Part shown: positions 33,778 through 44,288 of the stretch, piece after piece
Layout of the letters: every line of letters starts with the position of its first letter
How positions within the stretch are numbered: position 1 is the first letter of the stretch
Source: Cyanodermella asteris
Lineage: Eukaryota; Ascomycota; Lecanoromycetes; Ostropales; Stictidaceae
DNA length: 64,000 nucleotides
Assembly: GCA_900618795.1 (NCBI GenBank)
Contig: UYJD01000012.1
Span: forward strand, 274,855 to 338,854
Direction: 5' to 3'
Program-made: the position numbers and the translations under genes
The notes under the pieces: generated by a model
What the model was told of the DNA's origin: nothing
What the model saw: only the letters and a program-made list of their open reading frames with translations
Database searches by the model: none

Positions 33778-36766
33778 ATGATTCAGACGGCCAACATACA
33801 TCGGCCACGCCAGGCAAACGAGAAAACTGAGAAGCTGGAGAAGAAGTCGCGCTTTGGCAACCTTATCTCAAATGCGTCTGGGACTGCCTCCGCTTCGTCA
33901 GGCATCAGTTCGGAAATATGGGGCCCGCTCACATTCGGTGCTGTCAACACCACGAACAACAGAGGTGAAGAGTTAAGAGGCTCGAGCGCCTTGCAGCAGT
34001 CTTCGGTGCCAGACAATACACTTGCCCGACCGAGCAGCAGCAACGCTGCGGCGTGGGCAGTCAACGGTGCACCGGCCTCTTTCACACCCGGTGGCGGCTC
34101 ACACTCCCCGCTGAGACAAAGAACTGCGCAGACCACCCGCAGTAACAGCCCCATGGCGGGCCACGGCGCGGGTGCTGGTGTCACAACCCAGACTCGACTG
34201 AACCCCGAAACCAGCATCTTCAACCCCGGTAATTCTTACTCCGACTATTTTTCGACCAATGGCTCGGCCTCGAGAGCAAGTAGTACCCATCGAAGTGGAA
34301 GTACTGGTATGTCTGCCGCTTTGTTTTTTGCACAGTTAACCCGGAACCGGTGACCTCCATGATGTTTTGTACGCCCGATAATAGCCATGAGCTAGCTTGC
34401 GGCCGCTCCTTGTAATTCGCACCCTGGCTCTGCGCAACAATCAAAATTGAAAACCTGCATGCACAAGCCGTGCTAGACTGAGTCCACTTGACTGACCGAG
34501 TATATATATAGCCCGAACAGGATATGGCAATGACTTTGCAGCTCTGAACGGCTTCAACGCTCAAGCTGCATTCAACAGTCAATCTACCTCGCGACACGGT
34601 TCATATCCACCCTCCCGACATGGCAACGAAGCCTCGCCGACAGATATGTCTTTCAATATGACCGAGGTCAACAAGCGATTTCCCGACAATTCTCAAGCAT
34701 TCGAATCCTTTGACAGGCCTCGTAGTCAGGGCGGCCAAATCTTTTTTGGCTCCATGCCAGCCGAGCGGCGACCGAACGCCCCATACTTGGACTCCGCATT
34801 TGGGAACTCTTTCAGCGGCCTAGATGGCACTTCAGATGTCAGAGGGGCCCGTGCAGGATCGGTGAGCTCGCAGATGGGTCCGCCATCATTTGGTCTTACA
34901 CAGCAGTCCGAGACTTTCCGCGGCAACGGTCAAAGCGCCATCGGCCTCGATATTTCTCAGTTCGACAACATGTCTCTTTCTTTTGATGTGCGAGGAGACT
35001 TTCCAGTCCTGAGTCAAAGCAACGGCCTACAGCGCCCTGCACCAAACTCGGTAATTCAAAGCAATAACCCGGCATACAATCTCAACCAGCTGAGACAGGG
35101 TCGTGGTGGCTTCGGCTCCAACTCAGCTCAGCAAAAGAGGCCTGCATTTTCCCAGAACACCTATTCTTTTCCGACTGCAGATCACTCGGTCCGAAATCAA
35201 GTCGCTGCCCAGAACGCTCATTACGGAAATTATGGCAACAGCATGTCACCTGCTTATCCAAACCAGATGATGCCAGTCCAAAGACCTCAGAGCCAACAAC
35301 AGTACTACCCTCAGGACACATCCAGCCGCAACTACTTTCAGCCTAATGTGAGCATGACTGCCCAGGTCGCCAGGGGTCCAGCCCGTGGCTCAAGGAGTTC
35401 CCGTGGTGAAGAGATACCCGCAAAGGTCAAGCTGACGGGCAATCACTGGGTACAAAAAGAGAAGGCGAATGGGTCGACTTTCATCGAAGCTACGGCGGAG
35501 TGTCGAGTGCGAGATATTATCGATCATGTTCCTCTATTTTGCGGCGATCAGTCTGGATCCAGACTGATTCAGGAGATGATTGAGAAGTCCAACAACGAGG
35601 AAAAGGAGGCGATCTTCCAAGAACTCCTGCCGAACGCGATTCAACTCTGCCTGGATCCATTCGCGAATTACGTGATTCAGAAGTTCTTCGAGTACGGCAT
35701 GCAACGTCAAAAGGAGGCACTGGCAGCAAAAATGAAGGGGAGGATTGCCACATTATCCACCCACTCTTATGGATGCAGATGTGTCCAGAAAGCCTTTGAG
35801 CACATTTTGCGTGCTCAGCAGCTGGAACTGGTCGAAGAGCTCAAACCCTGCTTGCACGAAATCGCAAAGGATGTGCATGGCAATCACGTGGTGCAGAAAG
35901 TGCTGCAGAACATGGACTCGAAAGACGTGCAGTTCATCTTGAACGGCTTCGAGGGTTACATTGTGCCAATGTCCAACGATGCATACGCATGTCGAGTGAT
36001 GCAGCGTTTGCTCGATTACGGAGACGAGCAAAGCAAGCCGCGAACCACAAACGAGATCGTGCGCAACGCCTACGAGCTGATGAAGTCGCCGTATGGAAAC
36101 TATGTTTGCCAGCATGTGGTCGAGCATGGCAGCCCTGAGGACCGTAGCGCGGTTGTTGACATCATTCTCGTGAATGTGGCAGAGCTCATGATCAACAAGT
36201 TTGCCAGCAACGTGATCGAGCGCTGTCTCGAGTTTGGCGACCACATTCAACGAGACAGGCTTGTCAGCAAGATCAGCGAGATCCTTCCCGGCACTGATCA
36301 GCCCACATATTTACGTGACGCAATGACGGCGCCGTACGCAAACTACGTCGTTCAGAGAACGCTCAAGACATTACCTCCCGGGAAATGGGAGCCGTTTGCA
36401 GCCCTGGTCAGGTCTCAAATGGAACACATGACCAATGAGCGTGGTTGCAAGAAGTATCTTGAATTTGAGCGCCTCCTGAAACAGGGCCCGTACGGATCCG
36501 ATGGCAAACCCATCTCTGAGAGCCGTGGCTTCAACCGCAAACCTGCTCTGCAACGATCCAACACGGATTCTGGCTCGCAGGGCACAGGGACTCCTCCGCC
36601 GCCCCTCACAAGGACCGGACCTAGTCCTTTGAGCTCCAACGCGCCAAGTACTAGCAACTCGATGGTTGACGGACCGATCGGAAGCGTCGATTCTAACGCT
36701 GGAAGCCACAAGAGTGGTGATACGGTGGTTGGACATGTGGACGCACCTGGTATGGCCACATGCTGA
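33778..36766 (+). CDS. PUF3: Pumilio-family RNA-binding protein, Puf3 type
   Basis: Two exons (33778-34306, 34512-36766) give about 927 residues. The N-terminal 500 residues are low-complexity, rich in Ser, Asn and Gln. The Pumilio domain lies at about 505-830 with eight repeats whose base-contact triplets read SRxxQ, NYxxQ, CRxxQ, NHxxQ, CRxxQ, NYxxQ, SNxxE and NYxxQ. That order is the standard code for UGUANAUA. Puf3-type proteins bind such sites in 3'UTRs, many of them of mitochondrial-protein mRNAs, and bring in the CCR4-NOT deadenylase or promote decay or local translation. A Ser/Gly/Pro-rich tail follows. The intron (205 nt) is longer than its neighbours. The splice leaves one base (G) before CC, giving an Ala codon, and keeps the frame through to the domain. 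Confidence 0.93.
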
Positions 36767-37600
36767 GAAATGATGGTTGGGGTTTCGAAATTTGGTTGCA
36801 AGACACGGCCAGCAAAAGCGCTTACGAACACAGCAATGAAGATGACGACACACCTATGCCTGTTATTATATAAATGTACACAGCTCACAGCATTTGCTTA
36901 TGCAACCCAGTGGGACGGATCGATGAGGTCTGGTATCTCTGCGGCTGCCCTCGCTCTCGAAGAAATAACATTCGCCCGCCCAGTGGCTCGTAGAGGAGCA
37001 GCTATAACATAATATGATATTGAATGACCCATAGTGCGAGCACAAAGGTCGAAGACGATGCACTTGACAACCGTCGCTTATTGTGCAGGGACGTCCTGCC
37101 ACATGTGAGCATAGTAGTGCCTCTGGTGAGTGTTGTCAACAGTCAAATTGCCAGACAAATAGGCCTGGGCTTGGGAGACCTGCGGAGTTGGACAATGTAC
37201 TCAGCCGAGGCTTCCAGTAAATTTAGATGTGGCGGTGATGGTGTAGTGTAACGTGCAACGTGCAACGTTCGCAGCGAGGACCCCTGATCGTCTGGAGGAT
37301 GAATTGATTGGTGAATAACAGAGCCCCACCATTGAACTCAGCCCTCCAAGGCGCATCCGAGTCAGGATTCCAGCTCAGCTCCAGCGTCGGCATATAACCC
37401 AAGTTAGGCATTCACTTTCTGTACTTGCCAACACACAAACCCACGCTGTCTGCACCTGAGCCGACAGCCCCTCGATTCCACTCATCGCCCACTCCAGCGG
37501 CTTCCTCAGTTTACAAATCCCACAACACTATCATCGTCTGCCAGCCTTGGTACTCACACCTCTTCATCTTCTCTCCCTGCCAAGCACGCAACCGCAAAGC
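36767..37600. other. Intergenic region between PUF3 and the CVNH gene
   Basis: About 830 bp. It should include the PUF3 3'UTR and the promoter and pyrimidine-rich leader of the CVNH gene. No gene or RNA was seen. Confidence 0.55.
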
Positions 37601-38716
37601 ATGGCGGGCCGCGAATACTACGAAGGCGACTCCCGCCAGAGCTCCTACGAATTCATCGGCCGTCCCGGACACGACTCACGCAGCACCTCTCCCTACCCAC
37701 CATACCAAGGCCAAGGCCAAGGCCCTCAAGGCTACGGCCAACAGCACTACGGCGGCGGCGGCGGCGGCGGCGGAGGAGGAGGAGGAGGAGGCGACCCGTA
37801 CGCTTCCAGCTACGCCGGCCCGCAAGGTCCAGGACAGTACAACAGCTCCGCCGGCGGCTACAACGCACCACCCCCGCCAGCCCGCTACGACCCCGGTGCC
37901 TCGTCCTACGGCTCCCCGCCGCCGGCGTACGGTGGCCAGCACGATCAATCTCATTCACAGTACCAGCAGCAATTCGGCGGTGCGGGAGGAGCAGGAGGAG
38001 GGGCAGCGCAAGGTAGACCGCAGGAGTATCCCGGGTACGGCCACGGCTCGCAACACCAGGCACAGCAGGCGCCGTACGGACAGCAGAATCCTGCCTACGG
38101 CTCCCCGCCCGGAGCGCAGTATGGAGCTCCCGGCGGCCCTCCCGGCGAAGGCGACCGCGGCGTCCTGGGCGCGCTCGGCGGCGCCGCAGCCGGTGGCTTC
38201 GGCGGGCACAAGATGGGCCACGGCGTAATCGGGACCATTGGCGGAGCGGTCGCGGGCAGCTTGCTGGAAGACCACTTCAAGGACAAGAAAAAGTCAAAGA
38301 AAGAGGAGGAGGCGAAGCGCAGGTACGAGCAGCAGCAACAGCAACAGTATCAGCACCATGGTGGTCCGCCGCCTCCGCCTCCTCAACACCATAATTTTGC
38401 GGGCAATTTCAGTCAGAGCAGCGTCGATATCACGCTCGATCGCGACTTTGATCTGATTGCGCGCTGCGCGGATATGTATGGTGGACACGAGCTGACGTCG
38501 ATCAATCTGAACGAGTATCTGACGAATGAGTTTGGGACGTTGAAGTGGATGAAGAATGGGAATTTTGCGGGCTCGGCGAGGAATGTCAGGTTGGCGGATG
38601 GGGGACGGGTGTTGGAGGCGGAATTGGCGGACGGGGGTGGAGGATGGAAGCACTCTTTCATTTACCTGGATGAGAAGATTGGAAATGAGAATGGTGAGCT
38701 GAGGTACTGCGACTGA
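37601..38716 (+). CDS. CyanoVirin-N-homology (CVNH) lectin-like protein with glycine-zipper segment
   Basis: A single exon of 371 residues. The N-terminal half is disordered: Gly/Tyr/Gln/Pro-rich with a poly-Gly run from a GGC/GGA triplet repeat. A glycine-zipper stretch (about residues 185-215: GVLGALGGAAAGGFGGH, IGTIGGAVAGSLLEDH) precedes a basic coil (KDKKKSKKEEEAKRR). The C-terminal 100 residues are a CVNH domain, with DITLDRDFDLIARCAD, SINLNEYLTNEFGTLKW, GNFAGSARNVRL and FIYLDEKIGNENGELRY. CVNH domains bind mannose-type glycans in some fungi. No signal peptide is present, so a cytosolic or membrane-edge role is more likely than secretion. ATG 37601 is the first good start. C-ending codons dominate the front and G-ending codons the back. 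Confidence 0.88.
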   Translation: MAGREYYEGDSRQSSYEFIGRPGHDSRSTSPYPPYQGQGQGPQGYGQQHYGGGGGGGGGGGGGGDPYASSYAGPQGPGQYNSSAGGYNAPPPPARYDPGASSYGSPPPAYGGQHDQSHSQYQQQFGGAGGAGGGAAQGRPQEYPGYGHGSQHQAQQAPYGQQNPAYGSPPGAQYGAPGGPPGEGDRGVLGALGGAAAGGFGGHKMGHGVIGTIGGAVAGSLLEDHFKDKKKSKKEEEAKRRYEQQQQQQYQHHGGPPPPPPQHHNFAGNFSQSSVDITLDRDFDLIARCADMYGGHELTSINLNEYLTNEFGTLKWMKNGNFAGSARNVRLADGGRVLEAELADGGGGWKHSFIYLDEKIGNENGELRYCD

Positions 38717-40139
38717 GGTGGCTGGAGAGAAGGGCGAATTCGGCGGCATGAGGCATGTTGTGACGTTTGAACGATCTGGATGTTGGATTAGGTGCGCGAG
38801 ACAAGGCTTGGTTTGAGACAGTCGGAGTGTTGACTGTTGACATTACTTGCCGTTACGTGACTTTCTGGCGGAATGCAAGACTTGTATGTTGATGGTCTCA
38901 TATCAAAGCTTGGTTACTTTCAGGTTGAGTTGTACGAAATCCGACCAATACGCGTTTGGGTTCGAATTTGAGTCTGAGCGCGTAGAGCAATATTCGAAGC
39001 CGAAGGCAGTTTCTCTTTTGTCTGATTTTGGTTGAACTTGGGCCGAGAACTCCTGTAAACAATATCACGTTCTACAATAATCATGCTTACTTTCTCCGCA
39101 TTCCTCATCAACCATGTTATCAGCATCGATAGTACAACTGCGTATAACCTATCCACTCCTTAGCCGATTTCCATGTTTATCTAGTGCCCCAAACCGTCTG
39201 GCAAATCTGTGGTGGGTCTTGTATGTCTCCGTGTGTACTACTTGATTATAGCTCTACACAGACGTTCCTGTTACCCAATTCGGCATAAAGCACGATTTCG
39301 CCTCGCGTCACTGAATCCATCTTTGCAAAAGGACGCATGCTTGGGCGTTAGTATGCTGGTATGGAAAGCGAGCGTTTTATCAGCGTGTGGGCTGGGCAAT
39401 GTTGATCCTGGTTGAGATGATGCGATGAATGGTCTTGGATGTAATGGGTCTTATGAGGAGCATCGCTTGTCATGGAGCGACCACAAAAGGTCGTCACTTT
39501 GGTGCCGAAACCGAAGAAGCAGCTCCGTCGACTTCGGCCTAAGGCGGGTGGGTAAAAGTCGTGTCGCGCCTTCAGATAAGAATACCTTAGAAGGTCCTTG
39601 TTTGACGACTTGTATACCAACTCATGTTAGTATATTTTAAAGTACGCGAACGTCAAGCGCTATAAGTTACTGCAACGCTATTCCCAAAGCTTTATGTGTA
39701 TGTTGAAGAGTAAGTGGAAGCTCTTTTGCCTACCCGCCTCGGACCACAACCGTGCCAGAGGCCTGTGGAGCACGCTCACTCCATTGGCTGACATAGTGAG
39801 CCAGCAACCACACTATGCATGAGCCGTCCTCGCCGTCTCAAGTATGGAGGGATTGGCCCAGGGCGCGCGAACGACGCTCTCAGCCTTGTCACTGGACCGA
39901 CCCCTCTTTCAGCGCTGTTTGATCAGTTCCTTTCGGAAGCTTCTCGATGTCGTGGACACACTGTACATTGCGCCCGACCTGGGGCATTTCGTTGCAGGAC
40001 TGCAGGATCGTTTATTGCTTTGTGATCGATGACAGCGAGCTTTCACAATCTCACAGACGCAAAGCGTGCTGAAGCATCCTCCATTGAGCTTGTATCATTT
40101 TCTTTTGTGTGCTTTGGTTGAATGTATATTCAGACACCG
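38717..40139. other. Intergenic region upstream of the tail-anchored orphan gene
   Basis: About 1.4 kb. Only short frames without recognisable products. No repeats or RNA genes seen. Confidence 0.5.
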
Positions 40140-41323
40140 ATGTCGAATCCATTATCATTTGGCCCGTGGCGTGAGGGTGACCAGTTGGGGCTACATGTGT
40201 ATGAGAATTTTGCGATCGAATATAGGGCTGAGGGTGTTCCAAAGGACGTGCCAGGTTATCCACGTGTGGTGCTTTACCGTCCCTCTCCCACATCGGAGTA
40301 TCTTGTGATTGCTGTTGTAAGATTTACAAGCTTCGTTGAGACAGATGCGATTGCTGATCTTGACAGATGACGTCCCTTGGAGGAAGGTCCTTGGAAGAGC
40401 ACACCTATGTGCAATCTAGTGCAGAAACACGCCGAGCATTTGTGTCTATACATCCTGCTCCAGTCAATGCCAACAACAATCTAGTGTTGTTCATGGATCC
40501 GAGCGGCTGCGAACGGAATTCATACATCAACACAATCAGTGTATTTGCTCTCCCGGGCCGGGTTCTGTATCGATGGGGTGAGAGAAGGGGACAGGCATCG
40601 TCGCTTCGCCCGGAAAGCATCAAGAAACTCAAAAACTTCGTCAGGTCGAGTGCCAAGTTCGTGAAGGCAAAGGACCTGGCCAAATCTCACGAACAACAAA
40701 GACTGAGGCTTCTTGCAGCTCGTGACGCCGCTTTGAGGAACGTGCTAGTAGGAGCGAGTCCATTGATGGCCGCAGAACCAGACACTTTGAATCAGATCAT
40801 AGGACAGATTCCAGTATCATACCCAGCATCCACACCAGTCCAACCACCAGTCCGATCTTACGCCCAAGTCGCTAGTCCGAGCACACTCCCNNNNNNNNNN
40901 NNNNNNNNNNNNNNNNNNNCCCCCCCCCCCCCCCCCCGAGTACAGGCTGCCAGAACCTCCGAAGTCTCATCGAGCCGTCCCCTCCTTTCAGGAAGTCATA
41001 ACCCGCTCTATGGGACTTCCAATGATACCAGCGGGGCTCACAGAATCTACACGCCGTACTCGATGCCAGAATATGCGTCGCATCCGGTACACCATGGCCA
41101 AGCAGCAGCAGTTGGGGCAAGACAGCTGGCAGCATATGGCCAATCATCGCTGGCCGAACGTGGATTTGCGCACTCGCAGCCTTTACAGTCGTACGCTTTT
41201 CATCGCGCAGATCCTCCGGAGGGCCGTGGAGTTTGCGGCTGGTTGTTCTTCGCGGTTGGTGTAGGTGCTCTGTTATATCTCACGGGTGGATGGTCATATA
41301 TCTTCGGATCTGGAGCTTCCTAG
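40140..41323 (+). CDS. Predicted tail-anchored membrane protein of unknown family
   Basis: Two exons (40140-40316, 40367-41323) with a phase-0 intron (GTAAGA donor, TGCTGAT branch-like site) give about 377 residues, allowing for an N gap inside exon 2. The N-terminal 140 residues look folded (WREGDQLGLHVYENF, YPRVVLYRPSPTSEYLVIA, LVLFMDPSG, ISVFALPGRVLYRWGERRGQ). A charged helix follows (KAKDLAKSHEQQRLRLLAARD), then a Pro/Ser-rich linker. One membrane segment sits at the very C-terminus (GWLFFAVGVGALLYLTGGW), so the protein is probably tail-anchored in the ER, mitochondrial or peroxisomal membrane. I do not recognise the family. An ATG six codons earlier (40122) is also possible. The gap in the proline-coding C tract makes the exact length, and in principle the frame, uncertain. 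Confidence 0.7.
40891..40919. other. Assembly gap (29 N) inside a coding poly-C tract
   Basis: The N run is followed directly by 18 C and preceded by CCC. It lies in a proline-rich linker. Like the first gap it sits at a C homopolymer, so a sequencing failure at poly-C is the likely cause. Confidence 0.95.
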
Positions 41324-42097
41324 ATTATAATGACTTGAATGACAAGGCTCAGTTATATGACGCATAACATGCACCAGCTTGTTAATTCGTTTGGTGTTGG
41401 TATGAAGCTGACGGGGCTCTGTTGGCCTGGACCAGTCGGGCTCATTTGTACATTGGCGTCAATTGGTGTACACAGGCCCAACCTCATGATCACCTCGTAT
41501 AATTTTGAAAATGAGTCGAGACAAGGCCGACCTCAATTCTGCATGTTCTGCCATGCGCTTTGTAATCCTGTTGAACAGGATCATCGGTATACCGGAGTGA
41601 TACAGCTTCCCCATTCCGCTGGGGGTCGCCACATCGCAACACTAGTAGCAAAATCGTACCGTTGTCAACAAAGCTTGTAGCTAACTTCTAGAACTGCAAG
41701 CGGCCGAGATAGACATCCTCACATGCTATCCGAATAGAGCTCTTCCAGCCCTCGCAATGTCCTGCTGAGGCTTCGCCCTTGTTCGAACTTCGGCGGATCC
41801 CGTTGCAGGAGAGCGCGTGCTGATCGACGATCCACAAATGTCTTCAATCACTTATCCCGTTGTTGGTATGCGTTTTCATAAACTCACAAAGCATTCGGGT
41901 TAAGGATGTGAAAAGGTGCTACAGGATATCTGGTCAGTCCTTCGGGAATAGATAAGAGTCCTGAGAAGGAGGAACACGCTAGACACACCCCCTGTATCCG
42001 AGCAACGACCCAATTCATTCTCCCAACACAATGTACTATATATCAGACCTGGCCCGTCATCATCGCCCTCTATAATCTGTTGCGAGCTTTTCTCATC
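41324..42097. other. Intergenic region upstream of the acyltransferase gene
   Basis: About 770 bp. A frame of 113 codons (41339-41680) shows no recognisable domain and is not called. A TATA-like box near 42037 belongs to the next gene. Confidence 0.5.
42037..42043 (+). promoter_or_regulatory. TATA-like box (TATATAT) of the acyltransferase gene
   Basis: Lies about 55-60 bp before the start codon in an otherwise GC-balanced leader. Inferred from position and sequence only. Confidence 0.4.
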
Positions 42098-43396
42098 ATG
42101 TCCGAACTAAATTCCTCCAAAGAGCTCACTCGGCCAGACACCGAACCCCATCCCAAGCCACCCGCCCGATCACATTACGCCTCCAACCTCAAATCCTCCC
42201 TGACCGCCCTCGTGATCCTCCACCACACCTCCCTCGTCTACGGCGGTCTCGGTTCCGCACTCTACACCTCGCCACACATCCCGCCCGCGTCCTCGACCGC
42301 GCTCGTCGGACTCAACGGCCTCGACCAGTCCTTCTTCATGGCCTCCTTCATGTACATCGGAGGCCACTATTCCGCAAAAGCGCTGCGGAGAAAGGGGACC
42401 TGCAAATTCATCCTCGACCGGCTGTACAGACTGGCTCTACCGTCCGTGGCGTACACGGTCTTTGTCAATCCGATCAATCACGCCATCGTAGCCGCTGCCA
42501 GGGGCCGGCCGTACGGATGGAGCGAACTGAAGACCTACTGGAGCGGGCTGGAGGGCCTGCGAGGCCCGGTCTGGTTCACGGGGACGTTGTGTGCATTCGA
42601 CATCGGGCTGGCCGTATATCGATACCTCAGCAACAGCAGTAGCAGCAGCAACAACAGTAGAAACAAAGCCCCGAACACCCAAACCGAACCTACGACCGCC
42701 ACGGCATCCAAAACCGAAACGACCACGCCACCTCCCAAACCTCCCAAACCTCCCGAACCCATCGCTCAAACAACCCTCCTAACCGCCCTCTCCGCCCTCT
42801 CGCTCACCGAATTCCTCATCCGCACCCACCACCCCCTCCTCTCCGCGCACGCCTACCTCGCGCCCCTCTCCCTCAATCTCGGCTACGCCCCACAATACCT
42901 CGCCGCCTACGCCCTCGGCGCCACCTCCCCGTCCCTCCTCTGCATCCTGCCCTCCCCCTCCTCCTCGCCGCACACCACGCGCATCCTCTGCGCCATCTCC
43001 GCCGCCACCACCCTGCACCTATCGAGCGCGGGCGTGACCGAGTCGCGGGCGATTGCGGCCATGGCCGGCGGATGGAACCGGCTCGCGGCGGCGTATGCGG
43101 TCTGGGGCAATTTCACGGGATACCTGGTGGGGACGGGCCTGTTGAGGTGCTTCGCGGAGAGGGTGGATGGGGATTGGGGGAGGGTCAACGGGTTGGCGTA
43201 CCTGGCGTTCTTGTGCCATGTGCCGGTTTCGACGGGCGTGGAGGTTTTGGTGGAGGGGGGGTGGAGGTCGGGCCCGTTGCTCAAGACGGTGGTTGTTGGG
43301 GCGACTAATGTGGTGGCGAGTTGGGGTGTTGCTTGGGTCTTGGATGCGTTTTGGAACAGCTTGTCGAGCAAGGCTGACCGAAAAGGATCCAATTAG
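42098..43396 (+). CDS. Acyltransferase-3 (OafA-like) multi-pass membrane protein
   Basis: A single exon of 432 residues. The N-terminal blocks are those of the acyltransferase-3 family: YASNLKSSLTALVILHHTSLVYGG, with the paired His (HH) thought to be catalytic, GLDQSFFMASFMYIGGHYSA, and FILDRLYRLALPSVAYT with a conserved Arg. Several membrane helices follow. A Thr/Lys/Pro-rich insert (about residues 190-225) separates two groups of helices. The family moves acyl groups to sugars, lipids or small molecules across membranes; the substrate here is unknown. ATG 42098 is the first in-frame start. Codon third positions change abruptly from C to G near 43.02 kb. Confidence 0.85.
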   Translation: MSELNSSKELTRPDTEPHPKPPARSHYASNLKSSLTALVILHHTSLVYGGLGSALYTSPHIPPASSTALVGLNGLDQSFFMASFMYIGGHYSAKALRRKGTCKFILDRLYRLALPSVAYTVFVNPINHAIVAAARGRPYGWSELKTYWSGLEGLRGPVWFTGTLCAFDIGLAVYRYLSNSSSSSNNSRNKAPNTQTEPTTATASKTETTTPPPKPPKPPEPIAQTTLLTALSALSLTEFLIRTHHPLLSAHAYLAPLSLNLGYAPQYLAAYALGATSPSLLCILPSPSSSPHTTRILCAISAATTLHLSSAGVTESRAIAAMAGGWNRLAAAYAVWGNFTGYLVGTGLLRCFAERVDGDWGRVNGLAYLAFLCHVPVSTGVEVLVEGGWRSGPLLKTVVVGATNVVASWGVAWVLDAFWNSLSSKADRKGSN

Positions 43397-44288
43397 CGCT
43401 CCTATCCGAGTCGAGCGTCATCCCGGTATAGTCGATGTTTCTGATCGACCACGTCAAACGTGCGAGAGGCATCACACTGTACACAAGACTCAGAACGCAG
43501 AAAGCAAGTCTTGAAAGAATGACTGGATTTTATTAGGTTACAAATGAGAATGCTGCTAGCGTGTCCAAATTCTCCCATCAGCCTTCAGCTCGATGATCGG
43601 TCCTCCAAGGAAAAGAGTGAATCAAGGGCAGTCCCTTGCAGAGCTTCTTTCGATCCGCCAACCACGTGTTGCTGACGGCGTCATACTTCCAATAAGCGTA
43701 ATACTCAGACTCGTATACGAATACCGACATCAACTTTCCACTCCACATCCGTCCACCATCCTCCTAGAAGTTTATTCTTTTTGGATCTCAATTGCATACC
43801 AGATGCCCGCAGTGTAGAAGCGAAAGCTCTATGCGTTGTCCTCGTGGATAGCGAAAACTGTTGCCGAAAGTATCGCCCATTCAAAACCATTATGCTGCAC
43901 CGTACTGTATAATGCTGTAACGCTGTCGTGAGAGCACTTGGTCATTATTCCGTCCGTTGGTAAGATGTGCTGCACGCCTGTTGTGAATCCAGAAAGCCAA
44001 CGATCATTGTTGATCGAACCACCGGGCACCTTCTTGAAGCGAGCGTGGGTATCGTCCATTCGTAGTTCATTCCCCTCAATGTACGCCGAACAATAACAAA
44101 AAACAAATATCCGAGCATGCAGAGGGCCTTTCATAAAAACAAGACCTTACCATGTCTCGTGCTGCCGAAACTGAGAAAAACAAATACAAGTAAAGACGGA
44201 CCAAAAGCGGGTCGTGGTTGGCTCGGGAGGCCAACGATCTCGTATGCCATTATCGCTTCGCGTTGTCAGTCTCTCGAGGTTGCTTCTC
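43397..44288. other. Convergent intergenic region
   Basis: About 890 bp between the acyltransferase gene and the Edc1-like gene, whose 3' ends face each other. A minus-strand frame at 43829-44134 includes a protein-like stretch (DRWLSGFTTGVQHILPTDG) but has no recognised family and is not called. Confidence 0.45.

Noticed and set aside
41339-41680. A 113-codon plus-strand frame
   Set aside because: No domain, Cys/His scattered without a pattern, and it starts directly after the previous gene's stop, probably within its 3'UTR.
41765-41810. A tRNA-like GTTCGAAC element (possible B box)
   Set aside because: The bases around it do not form a T-arm stem and no A box or acceptor stem could be paired upstream. 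A similar GTTCGAAT at about 38961 fails in the same way.
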